The position numbers and the translations under genes are program-made. Source: Ariolimax columbianus (lineage: Eukaryota; Mollusca; Gastropoda; Stylommatophora; Arionidae). Taken from it: 64,000 bases of DNA. The notes under the pieces are model-generated. The model saw nothing but the letters and a program-made list of their open reading frames with translations, did not search any database and was not told the origin of the DNA. Shown here piece after piece: positions 49,850 to 61,236 of the stretch. How positions within the stretch are numbered: position 1 is the stretch's first letter; each line of letters begins with the position of its first letter. The DNA is taken from contig JAVGWX010000004.1 in the NCBI GenBank assembly GCA_036924085.1, forward strand, positions 37,363,793 through 37,427,792. The letters run 5' to 3'.

Positions 49850-51590
49850 GCAGGAAGCATGACAATGATGAGTTTACCGAATAGTTCCTCAAGAGCCAGT
49901 ATCAATGATGAGTTTACCGAATAGTTCCTCAAGAGCCAGTATCAATGATGAGTTTACCGAATAGTTCCTCAAGAGCCAGTATCAATGATGAGTTTACCGA
50001 ATAGTTCCTCAAGAGCCAGTATCAATGATGAGTTTACCGAATAGTTCCTCAAGAGCCAGTATCAATGATGAGTTTACCGAATAGTTCCTCAAGAGCCAGT
50101 ATCAATGATGAGTTTACCGAATAGTTCCTCAAGAGCCAGTATCAATGATGAGTTTACCGAATAGTTCCTCAAGAGCCAGTATCAATGATGAGTTTACCGA
50201 ATAGTTCCTCAAGAGTCAGTATCAATAATGAGTTTACCGAATAGTTCCTCAAGAGCCAGTATCAATGATGAGTTTACAGAATAGTTCCTCAAGAGCCAGT
50301 ATCAATGATGAGTTTACCGAATAGTTCCTCAAGAGCCAGTATCAATGATGAGTTTACCGAATAGTTCCTCAAGAGCCAGTATGAATGATGAGTTTACCGA
50401 ATAGTTCCTCAAGAGCCAGTATGAATGATGAGTTTACCGAATAGTTCCTCAAGAGCCAGTATGAATGATGAGTTTACCGAAGAGTTCCTCAAGAGCCAGT
50501 ATCAATGATAAGTTTACCGAATAGTTCCTCAAGAGCCAGTATCAATGATGAGTTTACCGAATAGTTCCTCAAGAGCCAGTATCAATGATGAGTTTACCGA
50601 ATAGTTCCTCAAGAGCCAGTATCAATGATGAGTTTACCGAATAGTTCCTCAAGAGCCAGTATCAATGATGAGTTTACCGAATAGTTCCTCAAGAGCCAGT
50701 ATCAATGATGAGTTTACCGAATAGTTCCTCAAGAGCCAGTATCAATGATGAGTTTACCGAATAGTTCCTCAAGAGCCAGTATCAATGATGAGTTTACCGA
50801 ATAGTTCCTCAAGAGCCAGTATCAATGATGAGTTTACCGAATAGTTCCTCAAGAGTCAGTATCAATAATGAGTTTACCGAATAGTTCCTCAAGAGCCAGT
50901 ATCAATGATGAGTTTACAGAATAGTTCCTCAAGAGCCAGTATCAATGATGAGTTTACCGAATAGTTCCTCAAGAGCCAGTATCAATGATGAGTTTACCGA
51001 ATAGTTCCTCAAGAGCCAGTATGAATGATGAGTTTACCGAATAGTTCCTCAAGAGCCAGTATGAATGATGAGTTTACCGAATAGTTCCTCAAGAGCCAGT
51101 ATGAATGATGAGTTTACCGAAGAGTTCCTCAAGAGCCAGTATCAATGATAAGTTTACCGAATAGTTCCTCAAGAGCCAGTATGAATGATGAGTTTACCGA
51201 ATAGTTTCTCAAGAGCCAGTATCAATAATGAGTTTACCGAATAGTTCCTCAAGAGCCAGTATGAATGATGAGTTTACCGAATAGTTCCTCAAGAGCCAGT
51301 ATGAATGATGAGTTTACCGAATAGTTCCTCAAGAGCCAGTATGAATGATGAGTTTACCGAATAGTTCCTCAAGAGCCAGTATCAATGACGAGTTTACCGA
51401 ATAGTTCCTCAAGAGCCAGTATGAATGATGAGTTTACCGAATAGTTCCTCAAGAGCCAGTATAAATGATGAGTTTACCGAATATTCCTCAAGAGCCAGTA
51501 TGAATGATGAGTTTACCGAATAGTTCCTCAAGAGCCAGTATGAATGATGAGTTTACCGAATAGTTCCTCAAGAGCCAATATGAATGGTAG
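49850..51590. repeat. 40-bp minisatellite, ~43 copies, with 640-bp higher-order duplication
   Basis: Unit GATGAGTTTACCGAATAGTT plus CCTCAAGAGCCAGTATCAAT, almost perfectly 40 bp throughout. Rare variants recur at exactly 640 bp: GAGTCAGT at 50213 and 50853, TTTACAGA at 50273 and 50913, AGAGTTCC at 50481 and 51121. Confidence 0.98.
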
Positions 51591-52155
51591 CAGTTAGCAG
51601 CCATGACAACGAATATTGTGGGCCAGTGCACCCTTTCAAGTTTGAAACACTGGATGTTTAAGATTTGGAAGGATTCACACAAGGATGATAAGAAGCAAAG
51701 GTCATAACACGGCGGCCATATTTAGTACTTTGGCGCGGTGTTCGTCTAACGTAAAAAGAGTATACATCGCTACACCTGACGTTTACCACAGACATTGTTA
51801 ATACATGCATACATACATATAACAAATGATGTTAGTTCTCTAAATACTTTCTACTAGTTGGACACACAGATGAACTATTTTTCTATGGAAGTACTTAACT
51901 GCTAATATGTGGATCAGACCCTAAACTTCATAATTTCATGTAAATATGACCGTTTGACCAGTTCATGAAAGAGAAAAAGAGTAGGGGGAGGGTTTGGATG
52001 GGATAGGGTAGAGAGCGTGGGGATTCAGAGAGCAGAGAGGGAGGGAGAGAGAGAGTGTGGAGGGGAGTGTGTAGATACAGCGTGTGACGGAGAGAAGGAC
52101 AGTCACTGAAACGTCTTTTTTGTGAATGAATCTGGCATTGAGTACATACAACATA
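51591..52155. other. No recognised feature; GA-rich patch
   Basis: Purine-rich at 51965-52060; no coding signal. Confidence 0.3.
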
Positions 52156-52159
52156 GAAA

Positions 52160-52510
52160 TCTTTAACACAGAAACGTGTGGTAGGCAGTAAACACAACAC
52201 ATAAACATGTGGTAGGCAGTAAACCCAACACAGAAACGTGTGGTAGGCAGTAAACACAATACAGAAATGTGTGGTAGGCAGTAAACACAACACAGAAATG
52301 TGTGGGAGGCAGTAAACACAACATAGAAATGTGTGGGAGGCAGTAAACACAACACAGAAATGTGTGGTAGGAAGTAAACACAACACATAAATGTGTGGGA
52401 GGCAGTAAACACAACATAGAAATGTGTGACAGGCAGTAAACACAACACAGAAATGTATGGGAGGCAGTAAACACAACATAGAAATGTGTGGTAGGCAGTA
52501 AACACAAGAT
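52160..52510. repeat. 31-bp minisatellite, ~11 copies
   Basis: Unit GAAATGTGTGGTAGGCAGTA plus AACACAACACA. Stop-free in all three minus-strand frames, producing ~200-codon Cys-rich frames with a 31-residue period that are not genes. Confidence 0.96.
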
Positions 52511-52689
52511 AGACGAATTGAAGAATACAGAATTGGTGACATTCAAAGCAAACCAAAAATATCGAAGGCAATCACATTATTCAGCGTCACTGTTAGCAAA
52601 ACAAACTGCATTAATAAAAGAAGACTTTAATACAAACTAATATAAAAATTATAATTAGGTAAAGGTAATCTATTGATGAGACATTCTAT

Positions 52690-53075
52690 AATGTGCTTAC
52701 ATGTTCTGATATACACTTTACTCACCGCAAACATAACGAAGGTTTGTCACATTTTATTAGACTCTAAGATACACTTTGCTCACTTACCACAAACATGACG
52801 AAGGTCTGCCACATTGCACTAGGCTCTGAGATACACTTTACTCACTTACCAAAAACATGACGGTTTGCAACATTACACCAAGGCTCTGATATTCACTTTA
52901 CTCAATACAAACAAAACATAACGACGGTTTGTCACATTACACCAAGGTTCTGATATTCACTTTACTCCATACCAAAAAAAACATAACGACGGTTTATCAC
53001 ATTTCACCAAGGTTCTGATATTCACTTTACTCCATACCAAAAAAAACATAACGACGGTTTATCACATTTCACTCA
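52690..53075. repeat. ~61-66-bp minisatellite, ~6 copies
   Basis: Units built on TGATATTCACTTTACTC, an AAAAAACATAACGACGGTTT block and ATCACATTTCACC. Confidence 0.9.
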
Positions 53076-53790
53076 CCAGGGAAACATTGTATCCTTTGCC
53101 CACAGGCTGACACAGCTGGGAGGTGAAAATAGTTGATAGCTTTGTTTCTTCACCTTAGATGCCAGTGCACAAGTTACTAATCAAACCCAGATAGTGAGAC
53201 TCCCACTCCTCTCAACATCCGCTGGAGAATTGCAAAGTACGCAGGCACGCAGCCTGACAGACACAGCGGCTCTCAAAGGTACAGCCAATATTTCTGGTTT
53301 CCTTCAAGACCGATTCTGGCACGACGTTTTGCTGTTAAACGCTTCACTTAAACTTGGTTAACGTTTTTTGTGCGTCTCTCAAAGCAGGCCATTCATAAAT
53401 ACAGCAAGCTCTGATTGTATATTAGCTGTAAGAGTACTCGTGAAAGGTAATAATTTCTAACTTGATTCATATTGGAACAACTTATCAGTAGGTTGTCTCA
53501 TAGTAGAGGAATGGGTGGCCGAATGATTTGGATCACAGGTCTCTAACTAAGAAACACTGGGTCAAAATATTGGTTAGACATAATAGTTGTACAATCTGGG
53601 ATGAATTTTTTTTAAATAACCCTAGCATGTACACGGTGCTGTGTCTGCAGAAACACGTGACCTTTAGTCCTATACTCCTCCTAGCGTATCTCAGCAATGA
53701 CAAACACTGTATTGAATGTTTTATGTAATCCAATAACAGACACAAATGATAAAGTTTTAGAAGACTTAATTCTTCTAGTTATCCGCTTTC
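53076..53790. other. No recognised feature
   Basis: No coding or RNA signal. A donor-like site lies on the minus strand near 53085, but the preceding sequence did not fit MOB2. Confidence 0.3.
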
Positions 53791-53794
53791 TATT

Positions 53795-53975
53795 CGATGG
53801 AATCAGTTCCCTTCCTCACTACTTTTTTCCATTCTAAAACATAAACTGTGGTACCCATTTACAGCTAGGCCAACTTAAGCGTGTCGATGAAGGGGATCGA
53901 ACCTGATACCTTTGTCGTAAGCCACAACATCTCAGCCACCAAGTTCCTCGACACTGAATATATCATTATAATCTA
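53795..53975 (-). mobile_element. tRNA-derived SINE G
   Basis: Minus strand: TTGGTGGCTGAGATGTTGTGG (A box) and CAGGTTCGATCCCCTTC (B box), then a body ending GGGAACTGATTCCATCG. The sequence at 47925-48050 may be a diverged relative. Confidence 0.6.
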
Positions 53976-54084
53976 CAAATAGCCCATGTACTTCTCCCCC
54001 TCTTTTCATTCAAGCAGGAGATTAAAGCCCAATACAGTTGACTTCATTTAGGAAGATTCACAAAAGCATTGTGTTTTACACTGT

Positions 54085-54403
54085 GACATCGCTAATAATC
54101 AAAGAAAATTATAAATTAGACCATAACATCTTTTTTTCAAAATACAACCTACAGGAACAAGAAGGCATAGCTGTAAATTAATTAAAGAAAGGTCCAGATT
54201 AGATATTAGGAAATATTATTTTAGTCAGAGAGTGGTGAATGCTTGGAATGCATTGCAACAGGAAATAGTGGAGGCAGGGTCAATTAATGCATTAAAGAAT
54301 ATATTGTATGCTCATAGTTTTTAGATAAAAGAAAAGTAAATGAAACTGGGTGTATACAGACTCTGCATAGTCTTCTAAACTAGTATAAAAACGTTAAGGT
54401 AGC
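54085..54403 (+). pseudogene. CR1-like LINE 3' end (copy 4)
   Basis: Closest relative of copy 2: CAGGAACAAGAAGGCATAGC, AAGAAAGGTCCAGATTAGAT, a VVNAWNALQQEIVEAGSIN-like segment, then CAGACTCTGCATAGTCTTCT and ACGTTAAGGTA. Confidence 0.75.
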
Positions 54404-54492
54404 TTCGTGCACAACTCTCGCCTTTTACAACATGCATGTAGACGCATTGGACAAACTGAGATGTCATCTTCATAAAATATAACATCAGTACA

Positions 54493-54745
54493 TGTGAGCC
54501 GCTGATTAGCGCAGTGGTAGAGCACTTGCTTTTCATGGCAAAGGTACGGGGTCCAACTCCCACTACCAGCAGCTCGAGTCAACCCAGTTGTAAATGTGTA
54601 CCTGACTTGCGGTTAGGAAAGAAAAAAGCAACCAGGAAGGGAACTCATCACCTTACCTCAAACCTCACAAGCTGAGGCATAGTATACTCAAGTCTCTAAC
54701 ACTTAATTCCTGACCCGCGGTTAAGTCTGCTGAAGGACTTCCTTA
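54493..54745 (+). mobile_element. SINE F, copy 2
   Basis: GATTAGCGCAGTGGTAGAGC (A box) and GGTCCAACTCC (B box), GGTTAGGAAAGAAAAAAGC, AGTCTCTAACACTTAATTCC. It starts about 90 bp after the CR1-like tail. Confidence 0.75.
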
Positions 54746-55130
54746 ACTTTTTATGTACCTGTGGCAAATCTCTAATGACAGCGAGATACGTTTTCAGCCC
54801 TGCTCATCATACACTGAGTGAAATGAGCAGTACGAGGCAACAACCAGTGTCCTTCCATGAAAAAATGTACGGTATGTACGGGAGCCTCAAGTTCACTGTT
54901 GACTTTCTGGGTGTCATTGAATCCATAGTCTGAAGACCAACGAAGAAGTATAAGATATTTTGTCCTCCGCACTTAGGGTTATGACTCTAATATTGTGGTA
55001 GTCTCTGCCATAGCGGTATGACAGCTACGACTAAAGTCGAATTATGTCAGAGATGTGACTAGTACATCTGTTTATCCTGATCTCGGAGCTCAGATGGTTT
55101 CCCTTGTTATTATTATTTCTTTTTCGCCAT
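54746..55130. other. No recognised feature
   Basis: No coding or RNA signal. Confidence 0.3.
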
Positions 55131-55137
55131 GTTCGTC

Positions 55138-55240
55138 ATCATCTTTCCTATTTCATCGTGTCATCCTTCCTATTCCATCGTATCATCCTTCCTATTCCAT
55201 CGTGTCATCCTTCCTTTTCCATCGTGTCATCATCCTTTAT
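55138..55240. repeat. 22-bp repeat, ~4-5 copies
   Basis: Unit TCATCCTTCCTATTCCATCG plus TG or TA. Confidence 0.85.
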
Positions 55241-55254
55241 TTTTAGTCGTCATC

Positions 55255-55460
55255 ACTTTTTTCGTTGTGTACATGCATGTGGGACAGGCGAACAAACTGC
55301 CGAGCATGTTTTTCTTTTTTTGCAGGACTGTCCTCTGTTTGGTCAGTTAATGAGGATACACTGGCCAAATGATTCGACACTACAATCAAATGAGCTATGG
55401 AGCTAAAGAGCAACTGCAGTCAACGGTCGAGTTCATCGCGGAAACTCGCCTGATGGTGTA
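55255..55460 (+). pseudogene. LINE RNase H C-terminal relic
   Basis: CGTGEQTAEHVF, QDCPLFGQLMRIHWPNDSTL and LQSNELWS match the segment that follows RNase H in I/Jockey-type LINEs (compare CGIGKMTAEHLLQNCP at 8437-9910). It is a different subfamily. Confidence 0.7.
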
Positions 55461-55469
55461 AACATCTAT

Positions 55470-55545
55470 GATGCGATCACAATAAGGACGCACAAAAGGG
55501 TAAATCTACTCATTGTGGGCATTCCTTCAGCAACATCAACCTACA
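55470..55545 (-). repeat. Interspersed family D, fragment
   Basis: Minus strand GAATGCCCACAATGAGTAG and TTTACCCTTTTGTGCGTCC, the 5' end of family D, directly after the LINE relic. Confidence 0.6.
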
Positions 55546-55699
55546 CTTGAAAGTTTGAGCGACAAAATTAATTACGCCTTGATATTCAGTAATATGCTAA
55601 ACTAAACAATTTAAGCATGACTATTATGTGTGTGTGTGTGTGGTGTGTTTATATATATATATATAGTCACACACAAACAGAGGAGGTCAACATATTTTG

Positions 55700-55982
55700 C
55701 GCTTAATTATGAAGGCGTCAAGGCACTTACCTGAAAACTGGTGTGCACTTTAATCCTTCTCTATGTATTCATCCTGCAAGGTGATACACTTCTCCCATCT
55801 ATTCTTCCCTTTCCTGGTGCCCTGATTGTATAAATCCTTTAGTCTAAGCCCGGAACCATGTCTCAGTTCAGTAATCTCGTCCTGTACGTCAGAAAAACAA
55901 CCCCCATGAAGCGGATTGTCCATGTTTGGGGACAGGGAGAATTCACTAGATGCCAAGTCCGGTGAGCATGGTGGATGGGGCC
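55700..55982 (-). pseudogene. Mariner-like transposase C-terminus (left arm)
   Basis: The minus strand gives PHPPCSPDLASSEFSLSPNM, including the third catalytic Asp in SPDLA, then FSDVQDEITELR and KNRWEKCITLQDEYIEKD, the typical mariner terminus. 68 codons remain open. Confidence 0.75.
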
Positions 55983-56195
55983 TTATTTCATTTCCGCATG
56001 TTTTTTCCGACGTCCAGGACTTGATTACTGAACTCAGACGTGGTTCTGGGCCCAGACAGAGGAGTTTACATTCAGGGCATTAGAAATGGAAAGAATAGAT
56101 GGGACAAGTGTAACGCCTTGGTGTGTGAATACATAGAGAAGGACTAAAGTTCACACCAATTTCCAGATCAGTGCCTTAACCCCACTATACTAAAA
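55983..56195 (+). pseudogene. Mariner-like transposase C-terminus (right arm, inverted copy)
   Basis: The plus strand repeats the same terminus with about 75-80% identity by eye (TTTTTTCCGACGTCCAGGAC; GAGAAGGACTAAAGTTCACACC), beginning within a few bases of the left arm and pointing away from it. Confidence 0.65.
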
Positions 56196-56398
56196 TGCAA
56201 AACTTGTTACACCATCCCCGTATGTATACTGAGTTGAGACTTTACGTTTAGGTCTGTTTCTGTACACTTAATCCAGTTTTAATTCAAGTAAAACATGTTC
56301 TTGTTTTTGCCGCGAATTAAAATTAAAAACATTATTCCACGCATATTTCTGAGTATTGCTCAGTAAAACTTACAAATAAATTGCCGGTGAACGTAAAC

Positions 56399-56802
56399 TC
56401 AGGGGATCTCGAGGTAAGGTGTCTGCCTCGGGTGGTCGAGGGTTCGAATCACGGTGACGACCGGGATTTTTTGTTTACGTGGATCTTCTGGTAAAATTTC
56501 CCCTGATCTCTGGGTAGTGAGATCAGACTCCCATGTTCAGGGTCAAGTACGTTAATTCCTTGGCAGTTGGAAATCAAAAGAGTAGGCTTAACGACAACAT
56601 TAAAGTTAAATATCGACCCAAGTTATTTGTACCTTTTCCCCAGGTGGTTTGTTAAGAGAAGGTATAGATGACGCCTAACTGGCTGCGGGTCTACTTACCT
56701 CTAGTGTTTGAGTATATTAACACATCGGTTAAACCACCCTGCAAGAAACTGGTTGTAAACAGACTCTGTAGAGTCTTCTAAACCAGTATAAATACGTTAC
56801 GT
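56399..56802 (+). mobile_element. SINE B, full-length copy 3
   Basis: Head GATCTCGAGGTAAGGTGTCT with B box GGTTCGAATC, CGTGGATCTTCTGGTAAAAT, CCTTGGCAGTTGGAAATC, CAGGTGGTTTGTTAAGAG, and the CR1-type end (GTAAACAGACTCTGTAGAGT, CTTCTAAACCAGTATAAATA, CGTTACGTTA). Confidence 0.85.
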
Positions 56803-57690
56803 TAAACACAATTGCGTGAACAAGTTGGAATTTGTCACCAAGATTCACAGGCACTCTCTTTAATGTTTATACGCAGTCAACACAAGAGTGAATTATGTTT
56901 TGTTAATGTAAACAAAAATATGTAGACGTCCCAGTTCAATGTAACTTTTAAATATAGATATGAATTGACAACACGTGTTTGTTGAGTTTGCACTCATCTT
57001 AACAAGCCACCATAAACCGGACAAAATATCAGATATCCTTGGATGAAGTCATCGGTGATTTGGCTTCAACATGAAACAGCTTTATTTGCAAAGCAGATAG
57101 CTTGACACTTCAACATTCGAGAATCAAACGAAGTTATAAAATGAAAATAATGATGGAGATAAAGAAGATGTGATGTCAAAACAATTCAGATACCTAAGGT
57201 CTGAGTTGGCTAAAGAAAACACGAGCTTCGGCTAAATTAAAGAGCAGTGTTGTTTAAAGCGAAATCATTAATTTAACAGTTAAACACAATCAATAACATT
57301 GGAGTTCGAGCATGGAGACCACTTTTACTAACAAATATCTAAACAATGAATAGACTAAGCGCATTGGTTGTCAGCGAGCCAAACAGTGAACACGTATCAG
57401 CTTCCAGCAGTTCAATACTGTGCTCGACCCAACTAGGAGATGATAGCATCATTGAACTGTGCGTACATAGGACTAAAGCTGGTTTCAACTATGGAGAGTT
57501 TCAACATGAAAACAAAACAAAAAACCATCAGTGGCCGTAAGTACTAAGAAATAAGGAACGTGTATGTGAAACAAAATGGATAAAGGCTGAACACACATGA
57601 AAACGTGAAACAAGTATGTCAAAACTTCGTGCTAGTCAAAACTAATTAAAGATGGGTTATTAAAATCACTAAAGAAGCAGAGTGACAGCA
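56803..57690. other. No recognised feature
   Basis: No coding or RNA signal. Confidence 0.3.
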
Positions 57691-57694
57691 TAGC

Positions 57695-58040
57695 TATCTC
57701 CAACTTAGAATAAGAAATAAACTGCAATGTGCTGAGAGAAACCTCAAACAAGTGTATCAGGAGAACATACGTGATTACTTAAGAACAAATAGCGAGATAG
57801 AAGATGAAAAGTCATCACCAACCTAGATGCGAAATGTGAAATACATTGTTATGTGCTGAGAGAAACCTCAGACAAGTGTATCAGGAGAACGTATGTGATT
57901 ATTTAATAGCAAAAGACAAGGAAGAAGAAAAGTCCATCAACAACCTAGTGGAGAAATGTGAAATAAACTGCAATGTGCTGAGAGAAACCTCAGGCAAGTG
58001 ACTAAGTGTATCAGAAGAACGTTTGTGATTACTGAAGATC
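57695..58040. repeat. ~122-bp minisatellite, ~3 copies
   Basis: GTGCTGAGAGAAACCTCA recurs at 57729, 57853 and 57975, with AGTGTATCAGGAGAACATACG or close forms in each unit. Confidence 0.9.
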
Positions 58041-58399
58041 AAACGACAAGGAAGAAAGACGCTAACTTTAGTGACATACAGAGTGACCCGAAAAAAAAAC
58101 ATACCCAAAGTAAAAAACCATGTAACTATGAATTGTTATTAAAATGCTGTGAAACTTTGGAATACTGTTGATCAAATGTTGTTAATCGAACATGGAAATA
58201 AGTGTGAACCAATCATTTGCTGGTTCAAAGTTACATAGTATGTTGTAGATGACCTCATGTTTTTGTCCTGGTCAACCTGTACGTTTGTCTGAACCAGCAG
58301 TATAGAAAAAGCTAGTTAGATAACACCACAATACCCAAACTTCCGATTGATGTTGTGGCTTATGTTACTCGTAATTGACTTATGTGCTCTGACGACTTT

Positions 58400-58800
58400 C
58401 TTTTATGGTCGGTTACAGTGGTTCTCCTAACAGCCCGATACGTACTTGAGGCGAGCCGGTGTCCTCCTCGCTGTATTGCAATGTGAGGCTCTTCATCAAG
58501 CTCACCATTATAAGGATCACTATGTCGATCACACCTCGTTAGTCAGACTCTCGTGAAACCGTTTGCTTCCTGTGAGAATTGCTTGGAACTGAGGTATGGA
58601 GGGGTCTTTATCACTATGTTTCACCTGACCATGACTAACATAATCTGATCAGTCTGTTTCACCTGACCACGATTAACATAGTCTGATCAGTGTCTTTCAC
58701 CTGACAGTGACTAACATAGTCTGGTCTGTATGTTTCATCTGACCATGACTAACATTGTCTGATCGACTAACATAGTCTGATCCGTGTGTTGTGACTGGCC
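58400..58800 (+). repeat. Interspersed family D', copy 4, with expanded tail
   Basis: GGTTACAGTGGTTCTCCTAAC, ATGTCGATCACACCTCGTTAG, TCAGACTCTCGTGAAACC, then a tail of about five ~38-bp units (CACCTGACCATGACTAACAT plus AATCTGATCAGT), a longer version of the short tail repeats on other family D copies. Confidence 0.65.
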
Positions 58801-59389
58801 AGACGTTAGGCTACACAAGGGCCGCTTTGAGGTGACTTGACATAAAATGTTAACAATCTAATAAATAATGTGTCCCTAGAGAACGTAGAGCTTCATCATT
58901 CACTGGTCACCTATCCCTATGTGCCATGTATTCTCCCTACTTCCATCCATGAAGCACTGTGAACTCACTGAGTCCGTCTCTCTTCTTGACAATAATCAGG
59001 TTATAACTGCAGGTGAGATACGACACAGGTATAACTAGTTTAAGCGTAGCGCCATTCAGCCGGCGTCCAGACCAGGATAAACGGATGGAAAAAATCACCA
59101 AAAAAAGAACGAAATAAGTCCAGACGGAAAACAACTCCACGTATCCGTGAACACAAGTGTAAGTCGTCGACTAGTGTGAATTCCAGGCAAATCCGTGGTC
59201 TGGCGGCATCCATAATGATCCAAAACAGTAGAGAAATGTAGACTCGCAGCCAGATACGGCGCCATCTTTGCCAGATCTGCCGGTTCACCTTCACGAATTT
59301 GGCGTGTGGGAATTTTAGATGCTACTATGATGAACTGAATGCAGCTGGGGAGAGATGCCAGACTCACTCACACGCTGAGTGTTGTCCAT

Positions 59390-59690
59390 ACGACCTCTTG
59401 TGGTTATCGAAAAGGCACGACAAACTGCGTTAGATGCCTTCCCACCTTTCTACCCTGCGGGTTACATGTTTACGGAAAGGCTTCGATGGTAACCCTGAGG
59501 CAAAATCTGCATCATATGCTATCTCCAGTCGTCTCGATGAATGTCTTGCCACTGGCAAAAATGTAGCTTAGGCTCTGTGAGTGAGGTTGACAAAAGGCGC
59601 AGTTTCTTCCTCACTTTAATCCAAATCTCCGCGCAAGTCACCCATTTCAGCGGACACAGCAATAGATACGACTGTCCACACGGCTGAACA
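59390..59690 (+). mobile_element. SINE E, diverged copy 2
   Basis: Shares CCAGTCGTCTCGATGAATG, TCTTGCCACTGGC and a TTCTTCCTCACTTTAATCC end with 43475-43814; the tRNA-like head is poorly preserved. Confidence 0.5.
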
Positions 59691-61014
59691 AAGAGAGTGG
59701 TCTTCATCACTTGTGGTGGACAAACTATCAAACTAACTGCAGGTAGTCCGAACAGAACCCTGAGACAAAGCACTTTGTCTACTCTCGCAGTAGTGGTTTG
59801 TTGCAAATTTATTTTACGCCACATGTTGCTAATCCCATGCACAACCCTCTTTAGTCGCTTTAAACATGCTTGGGTGATTACAGTCAACCTACTCTTTGTT
59901 CTGTGATACACGTTGGCTTTCTCTAATTCGCCAATTGTTATTTGGTCTCCCTACTCGTCCCCGCCCCGGCGGGCTCTACTCAAGTAGGAATATCATACAA
60001 AGATGAGATGTCTACACTAAAGAATGGCCCACAAAGTGGCCTACTCCAATAATAGTTTACTACACTGCTTTTTATCATTGGATCCGTTTGAAACAATTAC
60101 AAAAATACCTAGAATACATAGAGACAGATGTTATGTAAGATAGAACGACAGAGAAATTTTCAAAGTGGTGGCGGGGGGGTATCAAAGGAGATGAGTGTGG
60201 AAGAGGGAGATGAGAGAGGAGTGGACAGGCGGAGAGCAGAAATAATAAAAGAAAGAGGATAGAGTAGTGCAGAGTGGAGAGAGAGTGGTGTGAAGGAAGA
60301 GGGTAAGAAGAGAAGTGAGCGGGGAAAGGGAAGAAAAGTGAGGAAGAAGAATATGTGTGTACGAGAGGGAAGAGAAAAAGGGAAGAGGGCAAACGATGGA
60401 AGAGAAAGGATTAGAAGAGAAAGGATAGTAAGAGAGACGAGGAAGATATATATGAGAGAGAGAGAGAGAAAGAGAGAGATGCTTGAACGTCCACAAACAA
60501 TACCAATGGAAGAAAGCAAACACAGCATCAATGAACAACAAGAACGACAATTTTAAATGGTAAAGTCACCTGTCGAGATGAATGAACATGATGATAATGA
60601 TTATTCTTTCACACACCCCCCACACCCCACCCCCCCCCCTTCTCTCTTTCTCTCTCTCTCTTGTTCTAATCAATGAATTCCCTCAATTTACACGTGTAAT
60701 CTCACGCGAGACTGATCAATAGATGTCCTCAGTTCAGGGTCCGGGTCTTGCATACATACGATTTAATTCACCCTGATCGAAACCAACTATCGATTTGCAA
60801 TAGCAATCCGCCAAAAGTATGGTAGACCACATGATTATGTTCATCGTAAATCGTGCAGCCACATCACAGCAACACTTTCAAGCTTTACAACCAGCTAACT
60901 GTGTTGCTCATACTATTTTATGTAACACGCTGTACTGTTGATTTATTAGCCGGTGACCTGTAATAACTGCTCTGAGTTCTGGTTTTACATAAATGACTAA
61001 CCACTTAACTCAAC
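59691..61014. other. No gene; GA-rich purine tract
   Basis: A purine-rich stretch at 60155-60480 and a C-rich run at 60615-60660. Long Ser/Leu frames on the minus strand at 60075-60550 are low-complexity artefacts. Confidence 0.4.
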
Positions 61015-61236
61015 TTTTTTATACTGATTTAGAAAGTTCTGCTGAGTTTGTATACAATCAGTTTCTTTTAATCCACTTGATCACAAATAATTATGTGCAT
61101 GCAATCTATTTTTTAATGTATTAACTGGGCATGTCATCAGTATCTCCTGTGATAATACATTCCAAGCATTCATCACTCTCTGACTAAATATTTTCTAATA
61201 TCTTATCTGGACCTTTCTTTAATTAATTTGTAGATG
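61015..61236 (-). pseudogene. CR1-like LINE 3' end (copy 5), flank of a minisatellite
   Basis: Minus strand: AATTAATTAAAGAAAGGTCC, the AGAGAGTGATGAATGCTTGG segment and ACTGATTGTATACAAACTC. Its 5' side runs without a break into the 22-bp array. Confidence 0.75.

Noticed and set aside
51928..52571. Two ~200-codon Cys/Leu-rich frames on the minus strand
   Set aside because: Produced by the 31-bp minisatellite at 52160-52510 and a flanking purine-rich patch; frames overlap and share the same repeat.
53080..53130. Donor-like site as the end of a MOB2 first exon
   Set aside because: Reading back from CTG|GTGAGT gives a short frame with a Met but no resemblance to MOB2 N-termini.
60075..60550. Overlapping Ser/Leu/Phe-rich frames of 105-123 codons
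   Set aside because: Low-complexity pyrimidine-rich strand of a GA tract; no domain and overlapping in several frames.
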